DNA from: Caldifarciminota bacterium
GTDB lineage: Bacteria; Hydrothermota; Tepidihabitantia; B3-TA06
DNA: 6,130 bases
NCBI GenBank assembly: GCA_014729665.1
Contig: WJJO01000358.1
Location: 1 to 6,130 of the forward strand
Reading direction: 5' to 3'
The notes under the pieces were generated by a model. That model saw only the letters and a list, made by a program, of their open reading frames with translations, searched no databases and was not told where the DNA came from. Below, in pieces: positions 1-5,138 of this stretch. Numbering within the stretch: the first letter of the stretch is position 1; the number at the start of each line of letters is the position of its first letter. The position numbers and the translations under genes are program-made.

Positions 1-57
1 ACCCAACACAAGTGCTATAGAACTTAAAGCCCAATACCACTCTATGTTTTCATTCAT
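1..57 (-). CDS. N-terminal start of a probable membrane protein, cut by window edge
   Basis: A leftward reading frame opens with ATG at 57-55 and stays open to the window edge, giving 19 residues that begin MNENIEWYW and continue into a hydrophobic stretch (ALSSIALVLG). This looks like a short cytoplasmic or interfacial head followed by a membrane segment or signal anchor. The frame has a TGA two codons upstream, so this is the first possible ATG. A good promoter lies directly upstream, with its -10 box ending only six bases before the ATG. The transcript would therefore start at or next to the start codon, meaning a leaderless mRNA. The only SD-like bases, GAGGG, touch the ATG and are too close to act. 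The product cannot be named from 19 residues, and chance cannot be ruled out. Confidence 0.5.
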   Translation of the reverse strand, partial: MNENIEWYWALSSIALVLG

Positions 58-63
58 CCCTCA

Positions 64-92
64 ACTATACTTCTCCACTGTCCTTATGTCAA
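64..92 (-). promoter_or_regulatory. sigma-70-type promoter for the left-edge gene
   Basis: On the minus strand an exact TTGACA (87-92) is separated by 17 bases from TATAGT (64-69), five of six matches to TATAAT. The expected start of transcription falls around position 57, the A of the downstream ATG. The -35 box lies inside an 11-base repeat that recurs at 143-153, but the second copy has no -10 box at the right distance. Confidence 0.6.
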
Positions 93-153
93 GTATACGT
101 AGTTCGAAACTTTAGCTCAACTGCGGGGCTAAAGCCCCGCCCTATGTCAAGTA
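85..153. repeat. Direct repeats TATGTCAAGTA flanking a GC-rich perfect palindrome
   Basis: The 11-base sequence TATGTCAAGTA occurs at 85-95 and again at 143-153. Between them, at 123-140, lies a perfect inverted repeat with arms GCGGGGCT and AGCCCCGC and two bases between. No T-run follows on either strand, so this is not a standard terminator. The form (a GC palindrome in a short unit, ends repeated) resembles dispersed palindromic elements of the REP type. The second repeat copy contains the stop codon of the gene-like fragment to its right. Whether the unit occurs elsewhere in the genome cannot be seen here. Confidence 0.55.
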
Positions 154-266
154 GAGAACGGCAGTTCCCGCGTCTTCCAGAACCTGGTGCTCAGCTCCAT
201 CACGTAGCGGATGAATTCAAGGGTGGACTGGTAGTCGGCAGGATCGGCGGGTTGGTGCTCAAAGGT
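147..266 (-). pseudogene. Gene-like fragment without a start codon, in frame after the tautomerase stop
   Basis: Directly after the TGA of the tautomerase gene, in the same frame, 39 sense codons run to a TGA at 149-147. The translation begins TFEHQPADPADYQS and ends WKTRELPFST. Its codons end mostly in G or C and the composition looks like real protein, with aromatic residues and alternating charge. There is no plausible start: the only ATG (198-200) would leave 17 residues. It could be the surviving 3' end of a gene, a tail once fused to the tautomerase and cut off by a new stop, a readthrough extension, or chance. TGA clearly serves as a stop elsewhere in this window, which argues against a changed genetic code. 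No family was recognised. Confidence 0.3.
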
Positions 267-470
267 TCAACCACCTGACGGTGTTTCTCCCTTATGTATA
301 TCTGCGATAAGCTCTCCGTTGGAGCCAACGTTCTCGGGTTGGTTTTCGCGAATGAGAACGACGATGTGGGGAATTCCATAGATACGGGACGCCACTTCGG
401 TCAGTTCCTTGACCATGGCGCGTTTTTTGTCGGTATCCAGAGGTGGACCGTCTACTTGTATTACGGGCAT
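267..470 (-). CDS. 4-oxalocrotonate tautomerase family protein
   Basis: This is a 67-residue protein of the 4-oxalocrotonate tautomerase (4-OT) family: small beta-alpha-beta subunits that form hexamers and use the N-terminal proline, exposed after removal of Met, as the general base in keto-enol tautomerisation. The sequence starts MPVIQV, so Pro1 is present. The segment IPHIVVLIREN places an Arg at mature position 40, matching the conserved Arg39 of 4-OT, and GSNGELIAD matches the C-terminal region. The length is typical. The start is set by the proline and by a strong site, GGAGG, five or six bases upstream. No aromatic-degradation genes are nearby, so the physiological substrate is unknown; many family members are orphan tautomerases. 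The last residues (KGETPSGG) form a loose tail before TGA. Confidence 0.92.
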   Translation of the reverse strand: MPVIQVDGPPLDTDKKRAMVKELTEVASRIYGIPHIVVLIRENQPENVGSNGELIADIHKGETPSGG

Positions 471-485
471 CTATCCTCCGTTTGT

Positions 486-514
486 TTTATAGAAATTTGA
501 TTACTGACTGTAAG
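486..514 (-). promoter_or_regulatory. Possible promoter of the tautomerase gene
   Basis: On the minus strand, CTTACA (509-514) and TATAAA (486-491) are separated by 17 bases. The -35 box matches at four positions and the -10 at five. The predicted leader would be only about ten bases but would include the GGAGG site. This is weaker than the other promoters in the window. Confidence 0.3.
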
Positions 515-570
515 TTCAAGATTCGGTTTGATTTCCTGCGAACTTTTACTTGACCAAAAAAAGGAACAAC

Positions 571-936
571 CTACATTTCCTTCAGCCTTAACTCTATCTG
601 GCTGGCGGTAGCGCCCTGCGGTATTATTTTCACGTCCAGCCCCACGCCGCCTTTGGAAAGGTTGAGTTCTAAAAGACCCATAATAGAACCGGTGTAATCC
701 AGGCTCCAGCCCTTGTCTGTAAAATCCTCGTAGTAAGTGGCAACGTCGTCAACGGTCTTGTCGGAATTGAAGTAAATCCATTTCCCGTAGGTGTTGGCAT
801 CTATCTCGGCCTGGGTGGACGGTTCTGCGACAACCGATCCGGGATAGGTAACCTCCTTTATTGTAGGTCTTTTATCTTTGCACGCTATACCCAGGGCTAG
901 GAGCCCTATCATTACTGCCAAAACCAGTCTTTTCAT
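571..936 (-). CDS. Small putative lipoprotein, function unknown
   Basis: This 121-residue protein has a classic export signal: MKR, a hydrophobic core (residues 4-18) and Cys19 in the context LGIAC. It is probably cut by signal peptidase II and lipidated, although the lipobox has Gly rather than Leu at -3. Lys follows the Cys, not Asp, which under the E. coli rule favours the outer membrane. The mature part contains a YPGS motif (31-34), then YFNSDKTVDDVATYYEDF followed by KGW near 55-77. That is the pattern of small envelope proteins in which a surface value, an acidic helix and a GW turn recur, and it ends in beta-strand-like sequence (LDVKII, QIELRL). The ATG has an excellent site, AAGGAGG, five bases upstream, and a strong promoter. 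No enzymatic motif is seen. Confidence 0.85.
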   Translation of the reverse strand: MKRLVLAVMIGLLALGIACKDKRPTIKEVTYPGSVVAEPSTQAEIDANTYGKWIYFNSDKTVDDVATYYEDFTDKGWSLDYTGSIMGLLELNLSKGGVGLDVKIIPQGATASQIELRLKEM

Positions 937-964
937 TGTTGCCTCCTTGAATTATTCTTTAGTG

Positions 965-993
965 AATATACCTGTTGCCTGTGTTCTTGTCAA
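965..993 (-). promoter_or_regulatory. Strong sigma-70-type promoter of the lipoprotein gene
   Basis: On the minus strand an exact TTGACA (988-993) and TATATT (965-970, five of six) have the ideal 17-base spacing. Transcription would start near 958, about 20 bases before the start codon and just ahead of the AAGGAGG site. It lies downstream of the 79-residue gene, so the lipoprotein gene can be expressed independently. Confidence 0.7.
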
Positions 994-1009
994 CCACCCT
1001 CCGATGCCT

Positions 1010-1249
1010 TCAGTATTTCCAGTTGCGGTGTTGTATCCAGCGCCTGACCCTTGCCTGGAATACAGAGGACGCATCGGACCGCCGGTGCATAAGGTCAATC
1101 TCGTGGTTAACCTCGGCTTCCAGTACAGGCATGAGATCGGGATTGATAAGATTGGCAATGTTGAATCCTGCGCGTTCCAGCATCTCGATGATGTCGGCAG
1201 TGGTCGGAATCCTTATTGAAAGTGCCTCCCGATTATTGATCTTATACAT
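1010..1249 (-). CDS. Hypothetical protein, 79 residues
   Basis: I do not recognise this protein. The product begins MYKINNREALSIRI and contains a likely amphipathic helix, TADIIEMLERAGF (residues 17-29), then INPDLMPVLEAEVNHEID and a very basic, aromatic C-terminus (ARVRRWIQHRNWKY). There is no signal peptide or membrane segment, so it should be cytosolic; the basic tail could bind nucleic acid. I chose ATG at 1249 because a G-run (GGGGG) sits six or seven bases before it. An in-frame TTG at 1282 would add 11 residues but has no binding site. The gene ends just upstream of the lipoprotein promoter. Upstream lies a gap of about 150 bases with no clear promoter; the best pair is weak, TTAACC (1368-1373) with TAAATT (1345-1350) at 17-base spacing. 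Confidence 0.65.
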   Translation of the reverse strand: MYKINNREALSIRIPTTADIIEMLERAGFNIANLINPDLMPVLEAEVNHEIDLMHRRSDASSVFQARVRRWIQHRNWKY

Positions 1250-1397
1250 AATAACCCCCGTGTTTGGTTGAATAGTCAGCAATATTCGTGCCAGGCTAGC
1301 CTTTCACCTGTAAGTTTCTGCAAAAAAGCGCTTATGTCCTGTCTAATTTATTGCGGATTACACTTCAGGTTAAATGGATTTTTTCAAAAAATGCAAC

Positions 1398-1958
1398 TTA
1401 CTGCCAACTTACTTCCCATGTACAGGTGTTGCCTCCCACCTTCCACCTGCATGTGGTCTCCTCGGCCTTGACCTCACGCCCGCTCATCAACTTACATACC
1501 CTTTCTATCCATGCACCGTTAACCCTGCAGTGATCAGGGTTGCCGTCGTAGCCGGTGATAGAAACCAGAGCCTTACTGCGTTCCTCGTCTATGAATTCGA
1601 CGTTTACCTCACCGCAGTCCTTGTAACGTGCCCAAAGAAACGAAAGCCTTGGCAGTATCCTGGACATTGGCAAAAGCGAAGTCTTAGATTTAGGTCCGCC
1701 GCCCAGATCGGTTTCGGCAAGGAATACACCGATATCGATTAAAGGAGCAGGCTTCCCGTTACCCAAATACTGAACTATACTTTCATATATCTCAGTTAAA
1801 TACTCAAGCGGATACCACGCCCAGCCCTCGGGCCTGGATAGACTCCGAGCCACAGGTGCTCGCATCTTGGCCATGAAACGTTCGTAACGTAACCCTTCCA
1901 GATGCTTGACCATCCATTCATTTACTGCTACAAAGGTATTTCCTCTTATATTTGCCAT
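1398..1958 (-). CDS. Unknown protein with V4R/DUF2378-like C-terminus
   Basis: This soluble 186-residue protein has no signal peptide. The N-terminal half is helical and aromatic (WMVKHLEGLRYERFMAKM, then WAWYPLEYLTEIYESIVQYL). The middle (101-133) carries LPRLSFLWARY followed by strand-like VNVEFID and ALVSITGYD. The C-terminus holds CRVNGAWIERVCKLMSG, then EETTC (Cys170), eight residues, Cys179 and WEVSW. This closing pattern, a helix that packs a ligand pocket followed by two strands with paired cysteines, is familiar from V4R domains and the myxobacterial DUF2378 (TIGR02265) proteins, which are sensory or ligand-binding. I infer a distant relation, not membership. Five cysteines (115, 144, 155, 170, 179) could bind metal. 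The site before the ATG is weak (GCGGA), but a good promoter lies just upstream. Confidence 0.8.
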   Translation of the reverse strand: MANIRGNTFVAVNEWMVKHLEGLRYERFMAKMRAPVARSLSRPEGWAWYPLEYLTEIYESIVQYLGNGKPAPLIDIGVFLAETDLGGGPKSKTSLLPMSRILPRLSFLWARYKDCGEVNVEFIDEERSKALVSITGYDGNPDHCRVNGAWIERVCKLMSGREVKAEETTCRWKVGGNTCTWEVSWQ

Positions 1959-1992
1959 GGCGTCCGCTTAAATGTTTGTCCTAGCTTTAACA

Positions 1993-2020
1993 AAGATACT
2001 TATAATATAAGTCTTGTCAA
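1993..2020 (-). promoter_or_regulatory. Promoter of the 186-residue gene
   Basis: On the minus strand an exact TTGACA (2015-2020) is followed after 16 bases by TATCTT (1993-1998), four of six matches. The start of transcription would be near 1986, leaving a leader of about 28 bases. The bases between the boxes are AT-rich (TTATATTATAAG), so the exact -10 register is uncertain. Confidence 0.5.
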
Positions 2021-2072
2021 GCCGATTGATGCCCTGCTCCGTTCTCTCGGTGGCCAGAAAAAATTGACTTTT

Positions 2073-2088
2073 GCATTAGGCATAATGC
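2073..2088. repeat. Palindrome GCATTA-GGCA-TAATGC in the divergent region
   Basis: Perfect six-base arms, GCATTA (2073-2078) and TAATGC (2083-2088), flank four bases. The site lies between the promoters of the divergent 186-residue and ExbD-like genes, where an operator might be. It could equally be chance. The rest of 2021-2156 shows no gene or other clear signal. Confidence 0.3.
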
Positions 2089-2156
2089 GTCTTTGCCATT
2101 TACTCCTCTCATATAACAAGCCTAGTCTGATCCCCGGTGATGTCAAGGTCGCCGCC

Positions 2157-2184
2157 TTTACCTTCCCCTCTCTTTGCCTATAAT
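2157..2184 (+). promoter_or_regulatory. Promoter of the ExbD-like gene
   Basis: A perfect TATAAT (2179-2184) follows TTTACC (2157-2162, four of six) after 16 bases. Transcription would start near 2191, which supports the ATG at 2218 over the earlier in-frame ATGs at 2137, 2140, 2185 and 2191. Confidence 0.5.
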
Positions 2185-2217
2185 ATGTTAATGGCTATAC
2201 CTCCGCGCAGGTCGAGG

Positions 2218-2568
2218 ATGATAAAACCCACTCGATTCATAGTTATCTCGGTCGTCGTCCTCATAGGGCTTATTGCAAGCCTTTACGTACTTAAGCAAAA
2301 GGCCTCGATGGGTGAAGCAGTCGTCGACACCCTCCAGGTTAATACCGATGGATTACTGCTGAACCACAAGCCTATCGAGATTGGGAAATTGAGCGGGAAG
2401 TATCCTGCAGACAACAAACGCCACAACCTTCACGTTATCTTCGATGCTGAGGTTGAGTTCGGCAGGACGTGGGAGATTGAGGATACCTTGCGATCCCTTC
2501 TCGAAACTAAAGAGAACCTGACCGTTACTGGAATTACCACCGAACCCGATTTCGTACCCGTAGAATAA
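2218..2568 (+). CDS. Single-span membrane protein with ExbD/TolR-like periplasmic domain
   Basis: From ATG 2218 the product has 116 residues. A short basic head (MIKPTR) is followed by one membrane segment (residues 7-24, FIVISVVVLIGLIASLYV), giving a cytoplasm-in, periplasm-out anchor. The rest resembles the periplasmic domain of ExbD/TolR: a first strand with a turn (LQVNTDGLLLNHKPI), a lysine-rich middle, then LHVIFDAEVEFGRTWEIEDTLRSLL, which matches the usual pattern of a strand, an Asp, an aromatic or basic turn and a long helix, and a final strand ending in TTEP. The membrane Asp that carries protons in ExbD, TolR and MotB is absent and the protein is short. If related, it is not a working proton channel subunit by itself, and no ExbB-like partner is nearby. 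The site before the start is modest (CAGG, six bases away). The family call is tentative; the gene itself is likely. Confidence 0.65.
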   Translation: MIKPTRFIVISVVVLIGLIASLYVLKQKASMGEAVVDTLQVNTDGLLLNHKPIEIGKLSGKYPADNKRHNLHVIFDAEVEFGRTWEIEDTLRSLLETKENLTVTGITTEPDFVPVE

Positions 2569-2904
2569 AACCGCGTACCGCGAACAGCTGACGTGGATGT
2601 TTTCGCGAAGCGAAAACTCCAAAAATCTCCGTGAAGCGGAGATTAGCTTACGGCAAGGCTGGTTTGAAACACAGAGATCACACGAGCGACGGGCGTAGTT
2701 CACAGCGAATGAAGACGATGTAGTTACCTCCAGAGGCCACAGAGATAGAGCGCATCCTCTCAGGTGTCCCGTTAACCGCTCACCGCGTACCGCCCACCGC
2801 TTGCCCCCCTTCAATAAGAGGGGGATCCCCCCTGTTTCCCCCTTCATAAGGGGGACGATTTCGTATAGCTGGATGTAATTTACAAAGTAAAGTGCTTAAA
2901 TTTC
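2569..2904. repeat. Gene-free stretch of short palindromes and repeat fragments
   Basis: Perfect hairpins occur at 2600-2616 (TTTTCGC, loop GAA, GCGAAAA), 2624-2644 (AATCTCCG, loop TGAAG, CGGAGATT) and 2837-2855 (TCCCCCTT, loop CAT, AAGGGGGA). An imperfect copy of the last lies at 2804-2825. The 11-mer CCGCGTACCGC appears at 2571-2581 and 2783-2793. ACAGCTGACG (2584-2593) recurs at 5201-5210, and GATGTAGTTACCT (2717-2729) recurs with one change at 5332-5344. These look like fragments of dispersed repeat families. None of the hairpins is followed by a T-run on the plus strand, so the ExbD-like gene has no obvious intrinsic terminator. Confidence 0.6.
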
Positions 2905-2952
2905 GATGGAGTCGAATTTGAACTCCTTACAGTCGTTCTCCTTCGGTTGGGG

Positions 2953-3004
2953 ACCCCGCGAGAGGACGCTTGTACCCCCGTCGGGTGAAGTCATCTCGTG
3001 GGGT
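2953..3004. repeat. Long imperfect inverted repeat, possible RNA structure
   Basis: The arms ACCCCGCGAG (2953-2962) and CTCGTGGGGT (2995-3004) pair at nine of ten positions. The exception is a G-U wobble if the plus strand is transcribed, and an A-C clash if the minus strand is. A smaller stem (ACCC 2974-2977, GGGT 2983-2986) sits inside. Position 3004 directly abuts the terminator below. It may belong to a dispersed repeat. No known structured RNA was recognised, and no gene is visible between 2905 and 3105. Confidence 0.35.
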
Positions 3005-3033
3005 AAAAAAGGGGTCTGCCTTTCGGCAGACCC
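3005..3033 (-). terminator. Rho-independent terminator of the radical SAM operon
   Basis: Read on the minus strand, a perfect nine-pair stem (GGGTCTGCC, loop GAAA, GGCAGACCC) is followed by one C and then six T. It lies about 73 bases after the stop codon of the radical SAM gene, facing the right way to end that transcript. Confidence 0.88.
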
Positions 3034-3105
3034 TATGAGGTCAGATTATGTGAATCTTATCTTCCCGGTCAATCCGTTACATTCGAAAGGTTCCTATCAC
3101 ACGAT

Positions 3106-4425
3106 CTAAGGACGTTCAAAGAACACCTGTTTTCTATCGTCGACAAAGGCTGCGGCAACCGGCCCTTTCAGAAAGCTGCGCCACAGGATACCCGGGCCGT
3201 CCTGGCGAACTCCACCCCACAGGAATTTTGAAAGTCCCTTGTGGATGAACTTGAACGTGCTGTTAAGACGGCTTTCGATATAAATTAAAAGGTAGCGCAT
3301 CTGCTCCGGAGAGATGTGAGGATGGTGCCACACCAAGTGTCTGAGTTTATAATGGCTGAACTTACGGTCAAAGATGCCGTTGTTTTCCTTGAGCTTCTCC
3401 CACAACGGCGTTCTCGGGAAGGGTGTAATTACCGAAACCGCGTGCGCGTCAAAGTCCGCCTTTCTTATAAGGGCCGCATCCTCGAGGGTCTGCTCGACAT
3501 TCAGGTTTTCGTGGCCTATCATGGAGTAGCTTATACGGAACATGCCCTTCTTCTCGCGCGTGCGGCGGCAAAACTCATAAATCTCGTCGATCTTCTGCCG
3601 CTTGTTTACGCCGTCGAGGGAGTTCTGGATCATCGATTCCACCCCGACCGACGGGATGCGCAGGCCGCGTTCGTGCCACGTATCGAGATTGTGCATGAAA
3701 AGCGACGCGCGCGACTGGGCCCACCAGCGGAACTTGTAACGGGCGAACAAGCGGGTAAGCTCGTCAGTGAACTTCGGGTAGATGCCGAAGATTTCGTCCA
3801 TGGGAAAAAGATACGCGACACCCAGCTTCTTGTAGTATCGAAGGACACGCTCGATGCTATCCAGGTTGATGGTGAATCGGTCTTTGTCGAACACCGGGGT
3901 CTGGCAGAACGAGCACTTGTAAGGACAGCCATGCGCGGTGTAAAGAAGACCCAGGGTGAGGGTGCGTATGCCCGGGATGACGGAGAAGTTCGCCATCATC
4001 ACAGGATGCTGGATATCTTCGCGCCTTACGCGGTAGCCGAACACCTGTGCAACGTCGTCTTCGGCAGGACCGATGAACACCCTATCCACCAGCGAAGGTA
4101 TGGAGTAATCCAGCGCCCCGTAGTTGCCTGCCCACAGTTCGCGAACGCCCTGTTTGCGCGCCTCGGCGGCCATCCTTTCAATTTGTGTTATATCGTTCTG
4201 GTAGAAGCTGAATCCCACGACGTCCCAGCCTTCGCGGAGTTTGGCTACGTATTGATGCCAACGCGGGTACTCCAGTATCTCGACTTCGGGTACGTTCTGC
4301 TTGATGAAGCGCAGACCAGGGCTAACCCTGCGCGGCGCGTTTGCTATCGTTGTATAGTCGCGCGGGAAGCGGCGGTACGTGGTGCACAAAAGCACCCTGG
4401 GATTGGTTGATATGCTTTTTTTCAT
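3106..4425 (-). CDS. Radical SAM enzyme with B12-binding-like N-terminal domain
   Basis: This 439-residue enzyme carries the radical SAM cluster motif CPYKCSFC, with Cys167, Cys171 and Cys174 ligating the 4Fe-4S cluster that cleaves S-adenosylmethionine. Other core landmarks follow: FPMDEIFG (207-214), GVESM (261-265) and TPFPRTPLWEKL (334-345), the last being the usual PFPGTPL-type motif. Residues 10-130 form an alpha/beta domain with GWDVVGFSFY (66-75) and VFIGPAEDD (116-124), as in cobalamin-binding radical SAM proteins. No DxHxxG motif is visible, so cobalamin would bind without His ligation or not at all. The C-terminal 70 residues are basic and unassigned. The substrate is unknown; relatives act in methylation or oxidative cyclisation. 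The start lies nine bases after the preceding stop with no good SD, suggesting coupled translation. It is the last gene of a three-gene operon. Confidence 0.93.
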   Translation of the reverse strand: MKKSISTNPRVLLCTTYRRFPRDYTTIANAPRRVSPGLRFIKQNVPEVEILEYPRWHQYVAKLREGWDVVGFSFYQNDITQIERMAAEARKQGVRELWAGNYGALDYSIPSLVDRVFIGPAEDDVAQVFGYRVRREDIQHPVMMANFSVIPGIRTLTLGLLYTAHGCPYKCSFCQTPVFDKDRFTINLDSIERVLRYYKKLGVAYLFPMDEIFGIYPKFTDELTRLFARYKFRWWAQSRASLFMHNLDTWHERGLRIPSVGVESMIQNSLDGVNKRQKIDEIYEFCRRTREKKGMFRISYSMIGHENLNVEQTLEDAALIRKADFDAHAVSVITPFPRTPLWEKLKENNGIFDRKFSHYKLRHLVWHHPHISPEQMRYLLIYIESRLNSTFKFIHKGLSKFLWGGVRQDGPGILWRSFLKGPVAAAFVDDRKQVFFERP

Positions 4426-4434
4426 AAATTCGGG

Positions 4435-4728
4435 TCAGCGGTTCCTTATCTTTGCGGTCCTTGCTTCCAGCCAATCCCTGACCTTGTGCAGGTTCCTGTC
4501 GTCGGATGCCTGAACCTGGTTTTCGAACGCCTCGAAGATAGGCAGAAGTTCTTGATACATCCGGTTTGCTTCGACGTTTTCCAGCCACCCCTTGGTGATG
4601 ATTATCTTGTGCTCTCCATTGCTGAGACTGACCTTGTTTTCGGACTTCGACTGCATGTCCGATTCAACAAAGCCAAGGATCTTGAGGGAAGCGACGATAT
4701 TATCGCCGGTTATGGTCGGTTGAGCCAT
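4435..4728 (-). CDS. Small unknown protein, paralogue of its upstream neighbour
   Basis: This is a soluble 97-residue protein of no family I recognise. It is clearly homologous to the 91-residue product of the preceding gene, at roughly 40-45 percent identity by eye. Shared features are an N-terminal TIT then helix with SLKxLGF (residues 15-21), a strand pair around SLSNGEHKI, a Gly turn (KG), RMxxEL then PIF, and a C-terminal NLHKVRDWL. It contains no cysteine. The start has AAGGAG six bases upstream. It begins 15 bases after the previous stop, and its own TGA lies nine bases before the radical SAM ATG, in the same frame. The helix followed by strands with a conserved NGEH loosely recalls the HicA/dsRBD-like fold, but the HicA GSHH signature is missing. 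A partner or substrate role for the radical SAM enzyme is inference. Confidence 0.85.
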   Translation of the reverse strand: MAQPTITGDNIVASLKILGFVESDMQSKSENKVSLSNGEHKIIITKGWLENVEANRMYQELLPIFEAFENQVQASDDRNLHKVRDWLEARTAKIRNR

Positions 4729-4743
4729 TAAATCTCCTTGATG

Positions 4744-5019
4744 TTATGATACGGAACTTGCCAGCCAATCCCTGACATCCTGCAGGTTGACGTCGGTAGA
4801 GGTGTTTATCGTCTCTTTATAATGGGTAAATATCGGGGCAAGTTCTGCGCGCATGCGCACCTCGCGGTCTTCATCAAGAGCGCCGCGGGAAACCCTTATT
4901 GTATGTTCACCATTGTGAAGACTTATCAGATTCTCGTTAATACGTTTTACGGAAAAACCTAATGTTTTAAGAGAGCTGATTATATGTTCACAAGTAATGG
5001 TTTCGTTATGCTGTGACAT
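4744..5019 (-). CDS. Small unknown protein, first gene of the radical SAM operon
   Basis: This 91-residue soluble protein pairs with the 97-residue product next to it. It begins MSQHNETIT, has the helix HIISSLKTLGF, then LISLHNGEHTIRVSRG, RMRAELAPIF and the closing NLQDVRDWLAS. The conserved residues in both copies (NGEH, the Gly after the second strand, RM, PIF, RDWL) mark what selection has kept. One cysteine (Cys10) is not shared. The start is well supported: AAGGAG seven bases upstream. It follows a leader of about 112 bases from a very strong promoter, so expression may be high. No catalytic motif, export signal or membrane segment is visible. The tandem arrangement indicates local duplication and divergence, perhaps giving a heterodimer. 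Confidence 0.87.
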   Translation of the reverse strand: MSQHNETITCEHIISSLKTLGFSVKRINENLISLHNGEHTIRVSRGALDEDREVRMRAELAPIFTHYKETINTSTDVNLQDVRDWLASSVS

Positions 5020-5138
5020 TTATTTCTCCTTGTTATCAATTGTTACTTTGGCAAAATAGGATTATAACTGGTCCCTGTGGTCCGGCTAATGGAAATTATT
5101 CACGCCGAATACTCTCCTCTTACGTTGCCTTATGTTTG

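Noticed and set aside
123..140. GC palindrome considered as a terminator for the tautomerase gene
   Set aside because: The stem is strong but has only two bases between arms and no T-run after it on either strand.
878..1271. Overlapping rightward frames opposite the lipoprotein and 79-residue genes, and a leftward frame at 952-1158
   Set aside because: They are shadows of the better-supported genes, and one crosses the lipoprotein promoter.
2064..2086. TTGACT and CATAAT considered as a rightward promoter
   Set aside because: They are only 11 bases apart, too close for a sigma-70 promoter.
1902..2183. Rightward open frame of 93 codons in the divergent promoter region
   Set aside because: It covers promoter elements of both flanking genes, starts inside the 186-residue gene on the other strand, and has no ribosome site.
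2353..2847. Leftward open frame of 164 codons
   Set aside because: It overlaps the ExbD-like gene and runs through palindromic repeats. Its translation has no protein-like features.
2569..3105. CRISPR array or tRNA genes in the gene-free stretch
   Set aside because: No regularly spaced repeat with unique spacers and no cloverleaf with a proper T-arm could be found. The repeats are palindromic fragments of differing sequence.
2906..3109. Rightward open frame of 67 codons
   Set aside because: It reads through the inverted repeat and the operon terminator, has no ribosome site, and its sequence looks random.
3316..4410. Long rightward open frame of 364 codons opposite the radical SAM gene
   Set aside because: It lies antisense to a gene with clear catalytic motifs, has no ribosome site or family features, and follows from the codon bias of the real gene.
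4322..4588. Leftward open frame of 88 codons spanning the junction of the 97-residue and radical SAM genes
   Set aside because: It overlaps two well-supported genes in another frame and is very rich in Arg, Lys and Gly.
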